Of a DNA stretch of 64,000 bases, positions 8,018 to 16,887 are shown one piece after another. Positions within the stretch are counted from its first letter, which is position 1. Each line of letters starts with the position of its first letter. Below the pieces are notes generated by a model, which did not search any database, was not told the origin of the DNA, and saw only the letters and a list, made by a program, of their open reading frames with translations. Position numbers and translations under genes: made by a program. This DNA is from Candidatus Eisenbacteria bacterium RBG_16_71_46 (GTDB lineage Bacteria > Eisenbacteria > RBG-16-71-46), in NCBI GenBank assembly GCA_001780165.1, contig MFFQ01000037.1, forward strand, positions 1 through 64,000. The letters are read 5' to 3'.

Positions 8018-8941
8018 TCAGTCCCGGACCGGCGCCAGCGAGGGCGTCGCGACCACCGCGGGCAGTTCCTTGAGCATGACGATCCTGGAGCCGCCGTCGA
8101 GATAGTCGACCCGGTCCATGAAGGTCCGGATCAGCAACACACCCCTCCCACTCAGGTTCAGAAGGTTCCCGGGGTCCGTCGGATCGGGGAGCTTGGTGAG
8201 GTCGAAGCCCGGTCCCTCGTCCTCGATCGTGTATTCGATCGTGCGCGCGGACTCGCGCGCGGTGCAGCGCAGGCGCCTCAGGGAGTAGGGCAGCGTGGCG
8301 CGGCGCTGATCGATCATCGCGTCGTAGGCGCGGTGACTCTCCTTCCTGAGTGCCGAGCTGACCTCCAGATTGCCGTGGATCATCGAGTTGGCGACCGCCT
8401 CGATGAGCGCCACCGAGACCTGGGTGCGCAGGGCGTCGTCGCCGAGGCCGAGTCGCTCGAGGTTTTCCTGGAAGTACGCCGCGAGCGGCGTGACGAGAGC
8501 CGGGTCGTTCTCCAGCTCGAATCGCGTCTCGGAACGCTCGAGGCTGCGCAGGAGCCGGGCGCGGGAGCGGCGCAGTCCGAGCAGGTCCAGCGCCTGCACG
8601 ACCGTCTCGGCCAGATTCTCGAGGACCTCGGCCTTGGGCACGTAGTTGACGGCGCCGGCGCGCAACGCCTCCACGGCGATGCGCTCGCTGCCCTGCGAGG
8701 TCAGGAGGATGGACAACACGGCGGGGTGCCGCTCGCGCAGACGGCGCACCAACTCCAGTCCGTCCATGCCGGGCATGCGCAGGTCGGTGAGCACCAGGTC
8801 GGGAGCCTGCTCGGCGACCAGCCGCAGGGCCATCTCGCCGTCCTGGGCTTCGATCAGGGAGACGGCTTCGAGCGATGCCAGCGAGCGCCGAACCAGCTCG
8901 CGATCGACGACATCGTCGTCAACGACCAGGATCGTGTTCAT
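8018..8941 (-). CDS. Response regulator receiver fused to HATPase (anti-sigma kinase-like) domain
   Basis: Residues 1-125 are a CheY-like receiver with the acidic pocket DDD 8-10, phospho-acceptor D53 ('LTDLRMPG') and K103 ('YVPKAE'). Residues about 165-300 form a GHKL ATPase of the RsbW type, with N-box 'EAVANSMIHGN', G1 'EDEGPGFD' and a 'SGRGVLLIRTFMD' loop. There is no histidine phosphorylation domain, so it probably acts as a phosphorylation-controlled serine kinase or anti-sigma protein. ATG 8941 is chosen because it starts the receiver directly. The start lies 23 bp inside the end of the upstream PAS kinase gene, so the two are translated as a pair. Confidence 0.88.
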   Translation of the reverse strand: MNTILVVDDDVVDRELVRRSLASLEAVSLIEAQDGEMALRLVAEQAPDLVLTDLRMPGMDGLELVRRLRERHPAVLSILLTSQGSERIAVEALRAGAVNYVPKAEVLENLAETVVQALDLLGLRRSRARLLRSLERSETRFELENDPALVTPLAAYFQENLERLGLGDDALRTQVSVALIEAVANSMIHGNLEVSSALRKESHRAYDAMIDQRRATLPYSLRRLRCTARESARTIEYTIEDEGPGFDLTKLPDPTDPGNLLNLSGRGVLLIRTFMDRVDYLDGGSRIVMLKELPAVVATPSLAPVRD

Positions 8942-10421
8942 CGTCAGCCGCGGACGGCGGAACCGCCGGCCAGGTGAAATGGAAGGCGGCGCCGCGGCCA
9001 TCCGAAACGACGCGGATCGCGCCTCCGTGGCGCACGACGATCTTCCGGACCAACGCCAGGCCGATCCCCGAGCCCTCGAGCCGGTCGCGGGGCCTGAGCT
9101 GCTGGAACATCCCGAAGATCCGTTCCTGGTGGTCGCGCGGGATCCCCGGTCCGTCATCCGCGACGACGAACTCGTAGAAGCCGTCGAGCCGCCGTCCGGA
9201 AACGCTCACCCGGCCATCGCGGCGGTCGTGATGCTTGATGGCGTTGCTGATGAGATTGCGCAGCACCAGCTCGAGCGGCGCGCGCGGCGCCTCGAAGACC
9301 GGGAGCCCGGGCTCGGCGTGGATCCTGAACTCGTCGGGGGGCGCGAGCAGTGTCGCGAGATTTCGCACCAGGCTCGTGGTGTCGACGCGGGTCGGGGCGG
9401 TCGCCGCGTGCTCCGCGCGGTGATACTCCAGCAGATCCCCGATCAGCGTCTCCATGCGCCCAACGCGCTGGCGCAGCAGCGCGAGGTATTCGCGGATCTT
9501 CTCGGTCCCCTCCCCGGGCACCTGCTCCTCGATCCAGTCGGCGAGCTGGCCGATGGTCCGCAAGGGGGCCCGCAGATCGTGCGACGCGGCGTAGACGAAT
9601 TGCTCGAGGTCGGCGTTCGAGCGAGCGAGGGCCTCTGCCTGCCGGACGATCACCTCCTGGGCTTGTCTCTCCTCGGTGAAGTCGCGAGCCACCGCATACA
9701 CCACGTGCGTTCCCGAGAGCGGCGCCGAGCGCCATGCGAGCCAGTGGTAGGAGCCGTCGCGGGCCCGGTAGCGGTTCTTGAAATCCACGACCGGATGTCC
9801 CTGGGCCAGCACCGCGATGGCCTCGAGCGTTCGCGCACGGTCGTCCGGATGCACGAAATCGAGGAACGAGCGGCTCAACAACTCCTCGCGCGAGTAGCCC
9901 AGCACGCGCTCGAAGGCCGGATTGACCTGTTTGAAGTAGCCGTCCGTTCCCGCCACGCACAGCAGATCCAGCGACAGCTCGAAGAGCCGGTCGCGCTCCT
10001 CCTTCAGGTGCTTCTCCGCCGTGACCTGGCGGAAGATCCCGGAGGTCGCGAGCGGCTGCCCGTTCTCGAACCAGGAACGCGCGCTGCCCGACACCTCCAC
10101 GCGGCGTCCGTCCTTGGTGCGAAAGGCGAACTCCAGGTCTCCGAGAGTCTTCCCGCTCATCACCTCCCGCAGGGCGGCCCTGCAGTGGTCGCGACTGTCG
10201 GGATGAACGACGTCGATGACGTCGAGACCCGCGATCTCGGATTCGCCAAAGCCGAGCGTCTCGCGCCAGGCGCGGTTGACGTAGAGCAGGCGCCCCTCCG
10301 GTGACACGCTCTGGATGAGATCGTTCGCGTTCTCGCACAGGTCGCGGAACAGGCCCGGGGCGGCGCCCCCGGGCCACACGCCGGGCACGCTCGGGTCCCG
10401 GACCTTCGATCGTTTCGGCAT
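8919..10421 (-). CDS. PAS-domain histidine kinase (cytoplasmic)
   Basis: Two PAS domains (about residues 24-138 and 143-255) precede a HisKA domain with H281 in 'SHDLRAPLRT' and an HATPase with N-box 'NLISNAIKHH', G1 'DDGPGIP' and G2 'GSGIGLALV'. There is no membrane segment, so it senses an internal signal. HDLRAPLR kinases often resemble phytochrome-type kinases. Start ATG 10421 gives 500 aa; ATG 10439 in the same frame is possible, and neither has a clear ribosome site. The gene overlaps the receiver-HATPase gene by 23 bp, marking that protein as its likely partner. Confidence 0.87.
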   Translation of the reverse strand: MPKRSKVRDPSVPGVWPGGAAPGLFRDLCENANDLIQSVSPEGRLLYVNRAWRETLGFGESEIAGLDVIDVVHPDSRDHCRAALREVMSGKTLGDLEFAFRTKDGRRVEVSGSARSWFENGQPLATSGIFRQVTAEKHLKEERDRLFELSLDLLCVAGTDGYFKQVNPAFERVLGYSREELLSRSFLDFVHPDDRARTLEAIAVLAQGHPVVDFKNRYRARDGSYHWLAWRSAPLSGTHVVYAVARDFTEERQAQEVIVRQAEALARSNADLEQFVYAASHDLRAPLRTIGQLADWIEEQVPGEGTEKIREYLALLRQRVGRMETLIGDLLEYHRAEHAATAPTRVDTTSLVRNLATLLAPPDEFRIHAEPGLPVFEAPRAPLELVLRNLISNAIKHHDRRDGRVSVSGRRLDGFYEFVVADDGPGIPRDHQERIFGMFQQLRPRDRLEGSGIGLALVRKIVVRHGGAIRVVSDGRGAAFHFTWPAVPPSAADDEHDPGR

Positions 10422-10665
10422 GGGGGAATGCTCGCCCATGCGGTCCCGGGGCTCAAGCTCTGTTCTTGCGCGCCCCTTCCCCGCTGGGTGGGGAGGGGCC
10501 CGCATTCCGGGGCTCGCGCGTAGGCCGTGGCTCGACGTGCCGCCCGCGCCGCGGGAGAGCGCAGCGGCCGCCTCGCCGGCACGCGGCGCCACCGTGGTAG
10601 GCTGCGCGGCGATCGAGCGGTCGTGACCTCCGAGCGCACCGGGGATCAGAAGCTGGGAGGGTCGT

Positions 10666-12861
10666 TTGAGAGCCGAACGAAACCGGAGCGGGTCACGAGC
10701 CAGCCGGACAGGTCTCTGGCTTGGCGTAGTCATGGCGCTGTCGGCGAGTGCCTCCGGCGCGACCGCTGCCATCGCTCCCGCGGGAGACGATCGCGTGGCG
10801 ACGGCGACCACGACCCGGCGCGGGGAAGCGCCCGCGGGCTTCGGGGCGGGCGACGCTCCCGCCGGGACCGGCGAGCGCTGGGGGCTCGTACTGTCGGGCG
10901 GAGTGGCGCGCGGATTCGCCCACATCGGAGTGCTGCGGGCGCTCGAGGAGGAGCACCTCCGGCCCGACCTGGTGGTGGGCACCAGCATGGGGGCGATCGT
11001 CGGCGCCCTCTACGCCAGCGGCTACTCGAGCGCCGAGATCGAACGACTCATGCGCGGGATCGACTGGGTCCACCTGCTGTTTCCCCGCATCGACGCCCTG
11101 GCCTGGCGGGGAAACGTCACCCCCCGCCCGCTGCTTCAGCTCGGAGTCGGCCTGCGCGGCGTCCAGCTTCCGTCCGCACCGCTCAGCGATGCGGAGCTGA
11201 ACTACATGCTGTCCGATCTGCTCATCGAAGCCAGCTCAGCCGCGGCGAGCTATGACCGGCTGCCCATCCCCTTCCGGGCGGTCGCGACCGACGTGGCGAC
11301 CGCGGGCACCGTGGTCCTGGGCGACGGACCGATCGCGCGATCCGTGCGCGCCAGCATGAGCATTCCCTTCGTCTTCGCGCCGGTCCGCGCCGCGGGGCGA
11401 TTGCTCGTGGACGGCGGGATGGCCGACAACCTGCCGATGGCTCCGGCACACGAGGCGGGCGCCGGCCGGGTGGTGGCGGTCGACATCGCATCGAGCCTCG
11501 GGCCGCTCGACTCCCTCGCCTCGGGGCCCGCGGCCGCGCTCTACCTCATCCGCCTGCTGACCCAGCGCCACCCGCCGGGCACCCCGCTCCCCTCCGATCT
11601 TCTGCTCCGGCTCGAGCTCAAGGGGTACGGCACCATGGACTACACGGCGCTGGACTCCCTCGTGGCTGCGGGCTACCGCGGCTCGATCGAGGCGATGCGC
11701 GCCTACGCCGACTCGGTCGGCCTCCCCCGCGCCGCGGTCGAGGCGCCGCGCGCGCCGGCGCCCTTGCCGCCGCTCGCCGGCAGCGTCCAGTGGAGCGGGC
11801 TGCGCACGCTCCGTCACGGGATCGCCCGCGCCGCGCTCGGCCGTCTCCCGGTCGGTCCGCTTCGGCCTACCGAGCTACGACCGGCGCTGGGGCGCCTCTA
11901 TCGGTCCGCCCTCTTCGAGAACGCGTGGCCGAGCCTCGAGACCCTGGGGGACTCGACGATTCTGAGCTTCGACGTGCGCGAACTGCCCCGGCGCGAACTG
12001 AGTCTCGCCGCCGCCTACGGCAACGATGACGGGGAACGGACCTACGCCCGCATCGGGCTGCGAGCGCCGTGGATGCCCCCGATCGCCCTCTTCGAGCTGA
12101 CCGGCATCCGGCGCCGCTACGGCCGCGCGGCGCACGCGAACGCGGAACCGCACGCGCTTGGCCGCGGCGGCTCGGGTCCGTTCCTGCGGGCCGAGTATCG
12201 TGAGAGCGAGACCCGGATCTTCCGCAGCGGTCGGCTCACGGCGCTGCCGCGGACGATCCGCCGGGAGATCTTCGCTGGCGCCCAGTTCGAGCTCTTCGCG
12301 CGCCAGATCGGGCAGCTGGGAGTCGGGCTCGCCGGCCTGAGCGAACTGGCCCGTCGCTGGGATGGAGTGGTTCTGGTGTTCCGAACGGAATCGCGGGGGG
12401 CCGAGCACCGGCGATTGCAGGCGGAGTGGATGCCCGGCCCGGATGGCTACTCGCGACTCGATGCCTGGCTGGACGTCTCCCGCAAGCTCGGGCCCTTCAC
12501 GGCGGCTCCCGCGTTGCGGGCGGCGATCGTGGACGGCCATCCCCCCACGGACGTTCTCGCCGGGGTCGGCGGCGCGGGCACGTTGGTCGGCTTGCGCCAG
12601 GACGAGTGGCTGGGCCGCAGAGCCGCCGCCGCGGAGTTCCGGCTTCTGTATGCGAGCGGCCCGTTGCTGACCTTCTCCGCGACCGCCCAGACGGGAGTCG
12701 TCGGGGACGCCGTCGGAGCGCCGGAGATCCGGCCACACCTGCAGCCCGCGGCGGGACTGAGGGCCGAGTTGACCACGCCCATCGGTCCGATTCGGCTGGA
12801 CTGGGGCCTCGCCTCCGGAGGACGCCGCCGTTTCGATGTCATGTTGGGCGATCGCTTCTGA
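10666..12861 (+). CDS. Patatin-like phospholipase with C-terminal outer-membrane barrel
   Basis: After an N-terminal export signal (residues about 10-35), residues 72-290 form a patatin lipase: oxyanion loop GGVARG (78-83), nucleophile S107 in GTSMG, and D249 in DGG. The rest (about 360-731) has POTRA-like then beta-strand-rich sequence ('LSLAAAYGNDDGERTYARIGLRAPW') and ends in F, as Omp85/BamA-type barrels do. This is the layout of PlpD-like type Vd autotransporters, which expose or release a lipase. The TTG start is preceded by GGGAGG at 5 nt. A strong dyad follows the stop codon as terminator. Confidence 0.88.
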   Translation: MRAERNRSGSRASRTGLWLGVVMALSASASGATAAIAPAGDDRVATATTTRRGEAPAGFGAGDAPAGTGERWGLVLSGGVARGFAHIGVLRALEEEHLRPDLVVGTSMGAIVGALYASGYSSAEIERLMRGIDWVHLLFPRIDALAWRGNVTPRPLLQLGVGLRGVQLPSAPLSDAELNYMLSDLLIEASSAAASYDRLPIPFRAVATDVATAGTVVLGDGPIARSVRASMSIPFVFAPVRAAGRLLVDGGMADNLPMAPAHEAGAGRVVAVDIASSLGPLDSLASGPAAALYLIRLLTQRHPPGTPLPSDLLLRLELKGYGTMDYTALDSLVAAGYRGSIEAMRAYADSVGLPRAAVEAPRAPAPLPPLAGSVQWSGLRTLRHGIARAALGRLPVGPLRPTELRPALGRLYRSALFENAWPSLETLGDSTILSFDVRELPRRELSLAAAYGNDDGERTYARIGLRAPWMPPIALFELTGIRRRYGRAAHANAEPHALGRGGSGPFLRAEYRESETRIFRSGRLTALPRTIRREIFAGAQFELFARQIGQLGVGLAGLSELARRWDGVVLVFRTESRGAEHRRLQAEWMPGPDGYSRLDAWLDVSRKLGPFTAAPALRAAIVDGHPPTDVLAGVGGAGTLVGLRQDEWLGRRAAAAEFRLLYASGPLLTFSATAQTGVVGDAVGAPEIRPHLQPAAGLRAELTTPIGPIRLDWGLASGGRRRFDVMLGDRF

Positions 12862-12880
12862 GCGCGGGCGCGCCGGAAAC

Positions 12881-12928
12881 ACGACGTCCGGCGACGGTGC
12901 TCGACGCCGCACCGTCGCCGTTCGTCGT
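12881..12928. terminator. Bidirectional terminator hairpin
   Basis: A long dyad fills the convergent gap: CGGCGACGGTGC / GCACCGTCGCCG (12 bp perfect, 8-nt loop), flanked outside a 2-nt mismatch by ACGACG / CGTCGT. It sits between the patatin stop and the stop of the opposing lipoprotein gene, so it can serve both. Confidence 0.7.
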
Positions 12929-12973
12929 GCTGCGGGACCGGGCCCGCTGGAACTTCGGCCACGCGTCCGCCCC

Positions 12974-13627
12974 CTACGAGCCTGGAGGGGCCTCCGGCAG
13001 CGCCGGGGGAGCATCCTGCTGGATCTTCAGGAAGACCCACACGCGCCGCCACTTGTTCGCTTCGGTCCTGGCGGTCACCGAGAGCCCGAGCCTGTCGCGG
13101 GACGCCCCGAGTGGGACGCGATAGAAGCCGCGCCAGACTCCCGAAGCCGAATCGAGAGCCAGCGCCTGCCTCTGCCCGATGCCGTCCCAGACCACCACCT
13201 CGGCGACATCGGACGTGCCCCGCACGGTGAACTCCACCGTCGCTCCCGGCGCCACCAGCGTGTCCGAAGCCGAGACCACGATCTCGGGGGGCAGGGATTC
13301 GGCCGAGAGCGCCGCATCGCCACGCTGCGGCAGCTCGGTCTGCGGCCGCACCGGCTCGGGCGCGGACGGTACGCTTTCCTGGGTGGTGCTGACGACCGCC
13401 GCCGGCGTGGCGTCCACGCTACGAGCCGTGCGCTCGGCGCTCTGCCGGCCGCAGCCGAAAGCGAGCAGGGCCGCCACGATCGGCGCGATGAGGACCGCGC
13501 CGCGAGATCCGTGGAGCTCCGGCGGGCGCCGGTTGGCCACCTGCCGGTCCTGCACTTCGTGGGTGATCTTCGACCGCCCCGCAAGTCCTGGGGCGCTCGA
13601 CCGTGTGACTCCGTGCCTGCGCATCAT
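12974..13627 (-). CDS. Probable lipoprotein with Ig-like domain, function unknown
   Basis: I chose the tandem ATG at 13627 because GAGAAGG lies just upstream; the rest of the longer ORF is arginine-rich non-coding sequence. The 217-aa protein has a hydrophobic segment (about 44-58) ending in FGCG, a lipobox-like site with an atypical F at -2. After a Pro/Ser/Thr-rich linker comes a beta-sandwich-like region: 'SASDTLVAPGATVEFTVRGTSDVAEVVVWDG'. It may be a periplasmic-facing anchored protein; I recognise no family. It is divergent from the sensor trio 385 bp away. Confidence 0.65.
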   Translation of the reverse strand: MMRRHGVTRSSAPGLAGRSKITHEVQDRQVANRRPPELHGSRGAVLIAPIVAALLAFGCGRQSAERTARSVDATPAAVVSTTQESVPSAPEPVRPQTELPQRGDAALSAESLPPEIVVSASDTLVAPGATVEFTVRGTSDVAEVVVWDGIGQRQALALDSASGVWRGFYRVPLGASRDRLGLSVTARTEANKWRRVWVFLKIQQDAPPALPEAPPGS

Positions 13628-14012
13628 GCCCTTCTCCCATCCGGCCGAGAGGATTGCGTTCCATGGCCGCACGCCGGGAGCGGTCACGGACGGCTCGAGG
13701 CGAAATTCGGTCGACCCGCGCCGAGATCGGGATGGCGAATGTCCTCTGCTCCGCCTTCCCGCACGCAACCCCATCTCAAGCCTCGTGCCGATGCCGCAGC
13801 TGCTTGCAAAAACAGCACTTGCGTATTCCGGGCATCTCGGAGCCGCGGTCTTTCGTGTCAGCCTTGACACGGGCTCGGGCACGCCCCACGCTGATGGGCG
13901 AGCGCAAGCCGATGTCCCGCAACTCGTCCAGCGGGATGTTTCTCAACGGACACGCCGTGGGGTCGAGGAGACACGCTGATCGCTACCGGCCTATCCCGTC
14001 GCGCCGCCTGCC
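13628..14012. other. 385-bp divergent intergenic region
   Basis: No convincing gene: the 120-aa plus-strand ORF at 13654 is basic and without domain-like sequence. The region is somewhat AT-richer than average around 13800-13830 and should hold the promoters for the lipoprotein gene and the sensor trio. On the minus strand, CGGCACGAGGCTTGA (13776-13790) resembles the sigma-54 pattern TGGCAC-N5-TTGC with mismatches at both ends, so I give it little weight. Confidence 0.5.
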
Positions 14013-15170
14013 GTGATTGAGCCCGCGCGCGCCCGCGCGTACCAGGCGGCGCTGCTGCTGTTCCTCGCCTGTCTGCCCGGCACGGCGGTCGCCGAACTTC
14101 GCGAGGTGCGCGCGAAGGTCGTCTGGGTCGGGGACGACCATGTCTACATCGCCTTCCCCGGCGATTCGACGGCCGTGAGGGCGGAAGACCGCCTCACCTT
14201 CGTCCACCGCGGCAAGCCGATCGCCACGGGAGAAGTCGCCGCCGTCCACGCCGGTGAGCTGGCCGTGGCGACTCTGACGTCGGGCTCGCTGCGGAAGATC
14301 AAGCGGCTGGATCGTCTCCGGATCCGGAGCGAGCGGCGCGCGTTGCGGCCACTTCGCCTGCTGCGCGTGGGCTACCCGTCTCGCCAGAGACCCGGGCTTC
14401 TCTTTTCGTGCGAACGGATGGCCGTGCGGCATGGGTTCTTGCGCGAGACGGGCGGCGCCCTCGTGCCACTCGGAGACGCCTACGGCGTGGTGCGCGATTC
14501 GCTCGCGGCGGACCGGAGCCCATGGCCCGACACGCTGCTGGTCCGGCTGTTCGACGAGGCCACGGACGAGGAGATCGCTCTCGAGCGCGGCGAGCTGGAC
14601 GCCGGCGTGTTCTGGCCGGGGGAACTCTCGCCTCATCTGCGCGACGATCCGCGCTGGCGGAACGATCTGTATGGCCTCTGGGCCTCGGGCTTGGTCGCGG
14701 CCATTTGGGACGGTTCCGAATCGCCCGGCGACTCGACCACCGCCCTCCGCCCGCAGCGTCCCGACCTGGCCGCACTCAACCGGCTGCTGTTCCGCGGCGA
14801 CCTGACGCCCTGGAGCGTCGCGGAGCGTGCGGCGTCCGACTCCCTCTCGGTCCCCGAGGAGACGCCGGTTTGGCCGGACTCCGCACGCTATGCGGTGGAT
14901 CCGCGGATGCCCGGGCACGACGCGCTCGAGCGATTCCTCAATCGGCGCACGGCCCCCGACGCACCGCTCGTCCGGCTCCTCTATCTCGAGGTCCCGGTTC
15001 GCGAGCCGGTCGCGCTGCGCAGGGCTCTCGGCGACCGGGGCGCCACGCCGCTCTTCGCCCTGCGCTGTCCGGTCGTCTGCCGGCCCGAGCTGCGCCCCTA
15101 TCTCGAGGCGATCGGCCCCGACGCTCTCGTGGACCTGCACGACTGCTCGCCGGGGGAGGGCCGGCGGTGA
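14013..15170 (+). CDS. Exported sensor-partner protein, solute-binding-like, function unknown
   Basis: The N terminus is a signal peptide ('AALLLFLACLPGTAVA'). It is followed by a small beta domain ('VRAKVVWVGDDHVYIAFPG') and a larger region with 'LLRVGYPSRQRPG', 'FDEATDEEIALERGELDAGVFWPGEL' that resembles periplasmic solute-binding proteins (a variable alpha/beta fold probing how much of a ligand is bound). I do not recognise a named family. The GTG start has no good ribosome site. Its stop overlaps the kinase start as GTGA, so it is almost surely co-translated with the membrane kinase, and acting as its periplasmic partner is a reasonable inference. Confidence 0.7.
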   Translation: MIEPARARAYQAALLLFLACLPGTAVAELREVRAKVVWVGDDHVYIAFPGDSTAVRAEDRLTFVHRGKPIATGEVAAVHAGELAVATLTSGSLRKIKRLDRLRIRSERRALRPLRLLRVGYPSRQRPGLLFSCERMAVRHGFLRETGGALVPLGDAYGVVRDSLAADRSPWPDTLLVRLFDEATDEEIALERGELDAGVFWPGELSPHLRDDPRWRNDLYGLWASGLVAAIWDGSESPGDSTTALRPQRPDLAALNRLLFRGDLTPWSVAERAASDSLSVPEETPVWPDSARYAVDPRMPGHDALERFLNRRTAPDAPLVRLLYLEVPVREPVALRRALGDRGATPLFALRCPVVCRPELRPYLEAIGPDALVDLHDCSPGEGRR

Positions 15171-16885
15171 GGTCCCTGCGATCCCGGCTGATCCTGGGAT
15201 TCTCCCTCGTTGCGGTCGTCCCACTCGCCCTGGCGATGATCCTGCTCGCCCAGCGGGTGCAGTCCACGGTGAGGAAGCAGGCGGCCGAGCGGCTGTCTGC
15301 CGCCCTCGGGATGCTGCAGGTGGAGCTTCGCTCGGACGGCGAGCGGACGCACCAGAAGCTCGAGATCCTGGTCAGGGACCCGGCGCTCAAGCGACTCTAT
15401 CTGCTGCGGCCCGCGGGTGGCCGGGATCTCTCCGACTACCTGGTCGAGAAGCGAATCCTGCTCGGGCTGGATTTTCTCGACGTCGCCGATCCGAGCGGCA
15501 TCGTGATCGCCGATGCCTCCTTCCCCTCACCCGATCCGTCCGGCGCGGCCGGAGGCGTGCCGGGCCTCGGCACGACCCACGACCGCGTGATGGATGGCCC
15601 GCGGATCGAGAGCCTGGATGGCCGACCCGCGATGGCCTTGGCCGCGGGCGCGCCGATCCGCTATCAGGGCGACACGGTCGCGGTAGTGCGCGGGGGCCTC
15701 TTGCTCGATGCCGCGTTTCTGGCGCGCTTGAAGCGGACCAGCGGCATGGAACTGGTGGTGCGCGACGCGGGCGGCCGCGTCGTCGCCACGACCCTCGCGG
15801 CGGGCGTCGAACCCGCCCTCCCGCTCGGCGATGAGGCCGCGCGCGTCGAGCTGGGCGGCCAATCCTACCTGAGCCAGAGCTTCCCGCTCGCGGCGGGGCC
15901 CGGATCCCAGCCCCGGATCGCCGGGCTCGTGTCCACCGCCTCGGCCGATCAGACCATCGTCGCGCTCCGGGTGACGTCTCTACTTCTGGGCCTGCTGGGC
16001 CTCGGGATCGCGATCGTCCTCGGCGTGATCTGGTCCCTGCAGATCTCGCGACCGGTCGAGCAGCTGGCCGTCTTTTCGCAGAAGATCGCCCACGGCCAGT
16101 GGGATGAGCCGCTGACATTGCGCAGTGTGCGCGAGCTGGAGACGCTGGTGTCGGCCTTCGAACGCATGCGCGGGGATCTGGCCACCTACCGCGAGAAGCT
16201 GGTCCTGAGCGAGCGCCAGGCGGCGTGGAGCCAAATGGCCCGCACGGTGGCGCACGAGATCAAGAATCCGCTGACGCCGATCGCGGTCTCGGTGGCGGAC
16301 CTCAAGCGCAGCTTCGATCAGCAGCGCCCCGACTTCAGCGAGATCCTGGATCAGGCGGTGCGGACCGTCTCGCAGGAAGTCGAGACCCTCAAGCACCTGC
16401 TCCAGGAGTTCTCCGATTTCGCCCGCTTTCCCCGGCCGCAGTTCGCGACGTGCCGTCTGTCCGATCTCCTGGCCGATCTCGGCACGCTCTACGCCGGGGA
16501 CATCGCCGGCGGCCGCGTCATCCTCGCCGCCGGCGGCGACGACCCGGTTTTCACCGCCGATCGCGGGCAGCTGCGACAGGCGCTGGTCAACCTGATCCAG
16601 AACGGCCTCGAAGCGGTCGCGGGCTCGGGGCGCGTCACGGTCTCGGCGGGGGTCGAGGGCCAGGCGCTGGAGATCGCGGTCGCCGACACCGGCCCGGGGC
16701 TGACCGCCGAGGAGCGGGTTCATCTGTTCGTCCCGGACTTCACGACCAAGCCCACGGGCAGCGGGCTGGGACTGACCATCGTCGAGCGGATCGTGGGCGA
16801 CCACCAGGGCACGATCGCGGTGGTCAGCGCGCCAGGACGCGGAACCACGTTTCGCCTGCGGCTACCGCTGCGGCGGGAGAATTAG
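15167..16885 (+). CDS. NtrY-like membrane sensor histidine kinase
   Basis: Two membrane helices (about residues 8-30 and 260-285) enclose a periplasmic sensor region. Then come a HAMP linker ('ISRPVEQLAVFSQKIAHGQW'), HisKA with H363 in 'ARTVAHEIKNPLTPI', and an HATPase with N-box 'NLIQNGLEAV', 'DTGPGLT' and 'GSGLGLTIVERI'. The H-box with 'KNPLTPI' is typical of NtrY/AtoS kinases that pair with sigma-54 activators. GTG 15167 is the start: it overlaps the upstream stop by 4 bp and follows GGGGGAGGG. The response regulator begins 3 nt after its stop. Confidence 0.92.
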   Translation: MRSLRSRLILGFSLVAVVPLALAMILLAQRVQSTVRKQAAERLSAALGMLQVELRSDGERTHQKLEILVRDPALKRLYLLRPAGGRDLSDYLVEKRILLGLDFLDVADPSGIVIADASFPSPDPSGAAGGVPGLGTTHDRVMDGPRIESLDGRPAMALAAGAPIRYQGDTVAVVRGGLLLDAAFLARLKRTSGMELVVRDAGGRVVATTLAAGVEPALPLGDEAARVELGGQSYLSQSFPLAAGPGSQPRIAGLVSTASADQTIVALRVTSLLLGLLGLGIAIVLGVIWSLQISRPVEQLAVFSQKIAHGQWDEPLTLRSVRELETLVSAFERMRGDLATYREKLVLSERQAAWSQMARTVAHEIKNPLTPIAVSVADLKRSFDQQRPDFSEILDQAVRTVSQEVETLKHLLQEFSDFARFPRPQFATCRLSDLLADLGTLYAGDIAGGRVILAAGGDDPVFTADRGQLRQALVNLIQNGLEAVAGSGRVTVSAGVEGQALEIAVADTGPGLTAEERVHLFVPDFTTKPTGSGLGLTIVERIVGDHQGTIAVVSAPGRGTTFRLRLPLRREN

Positions 16886-16887
16886 CC

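Noticed and set aside
13776-13790. Sigma-54-like CGGCAC-GAGGC-TTGA upstream of the lipoprotein gene
   Set aside because: Only a partial match; the invariant GC at -12 reads GA. Tempting because an NtrC-type activator is nearby, but not convincing.
13654-14016. 120-aa plus-strand ORF in the divergent gap
   Set aside because: Low-complexity basic sequence without a clear ribosome site; ends across the start of the sensor gene.
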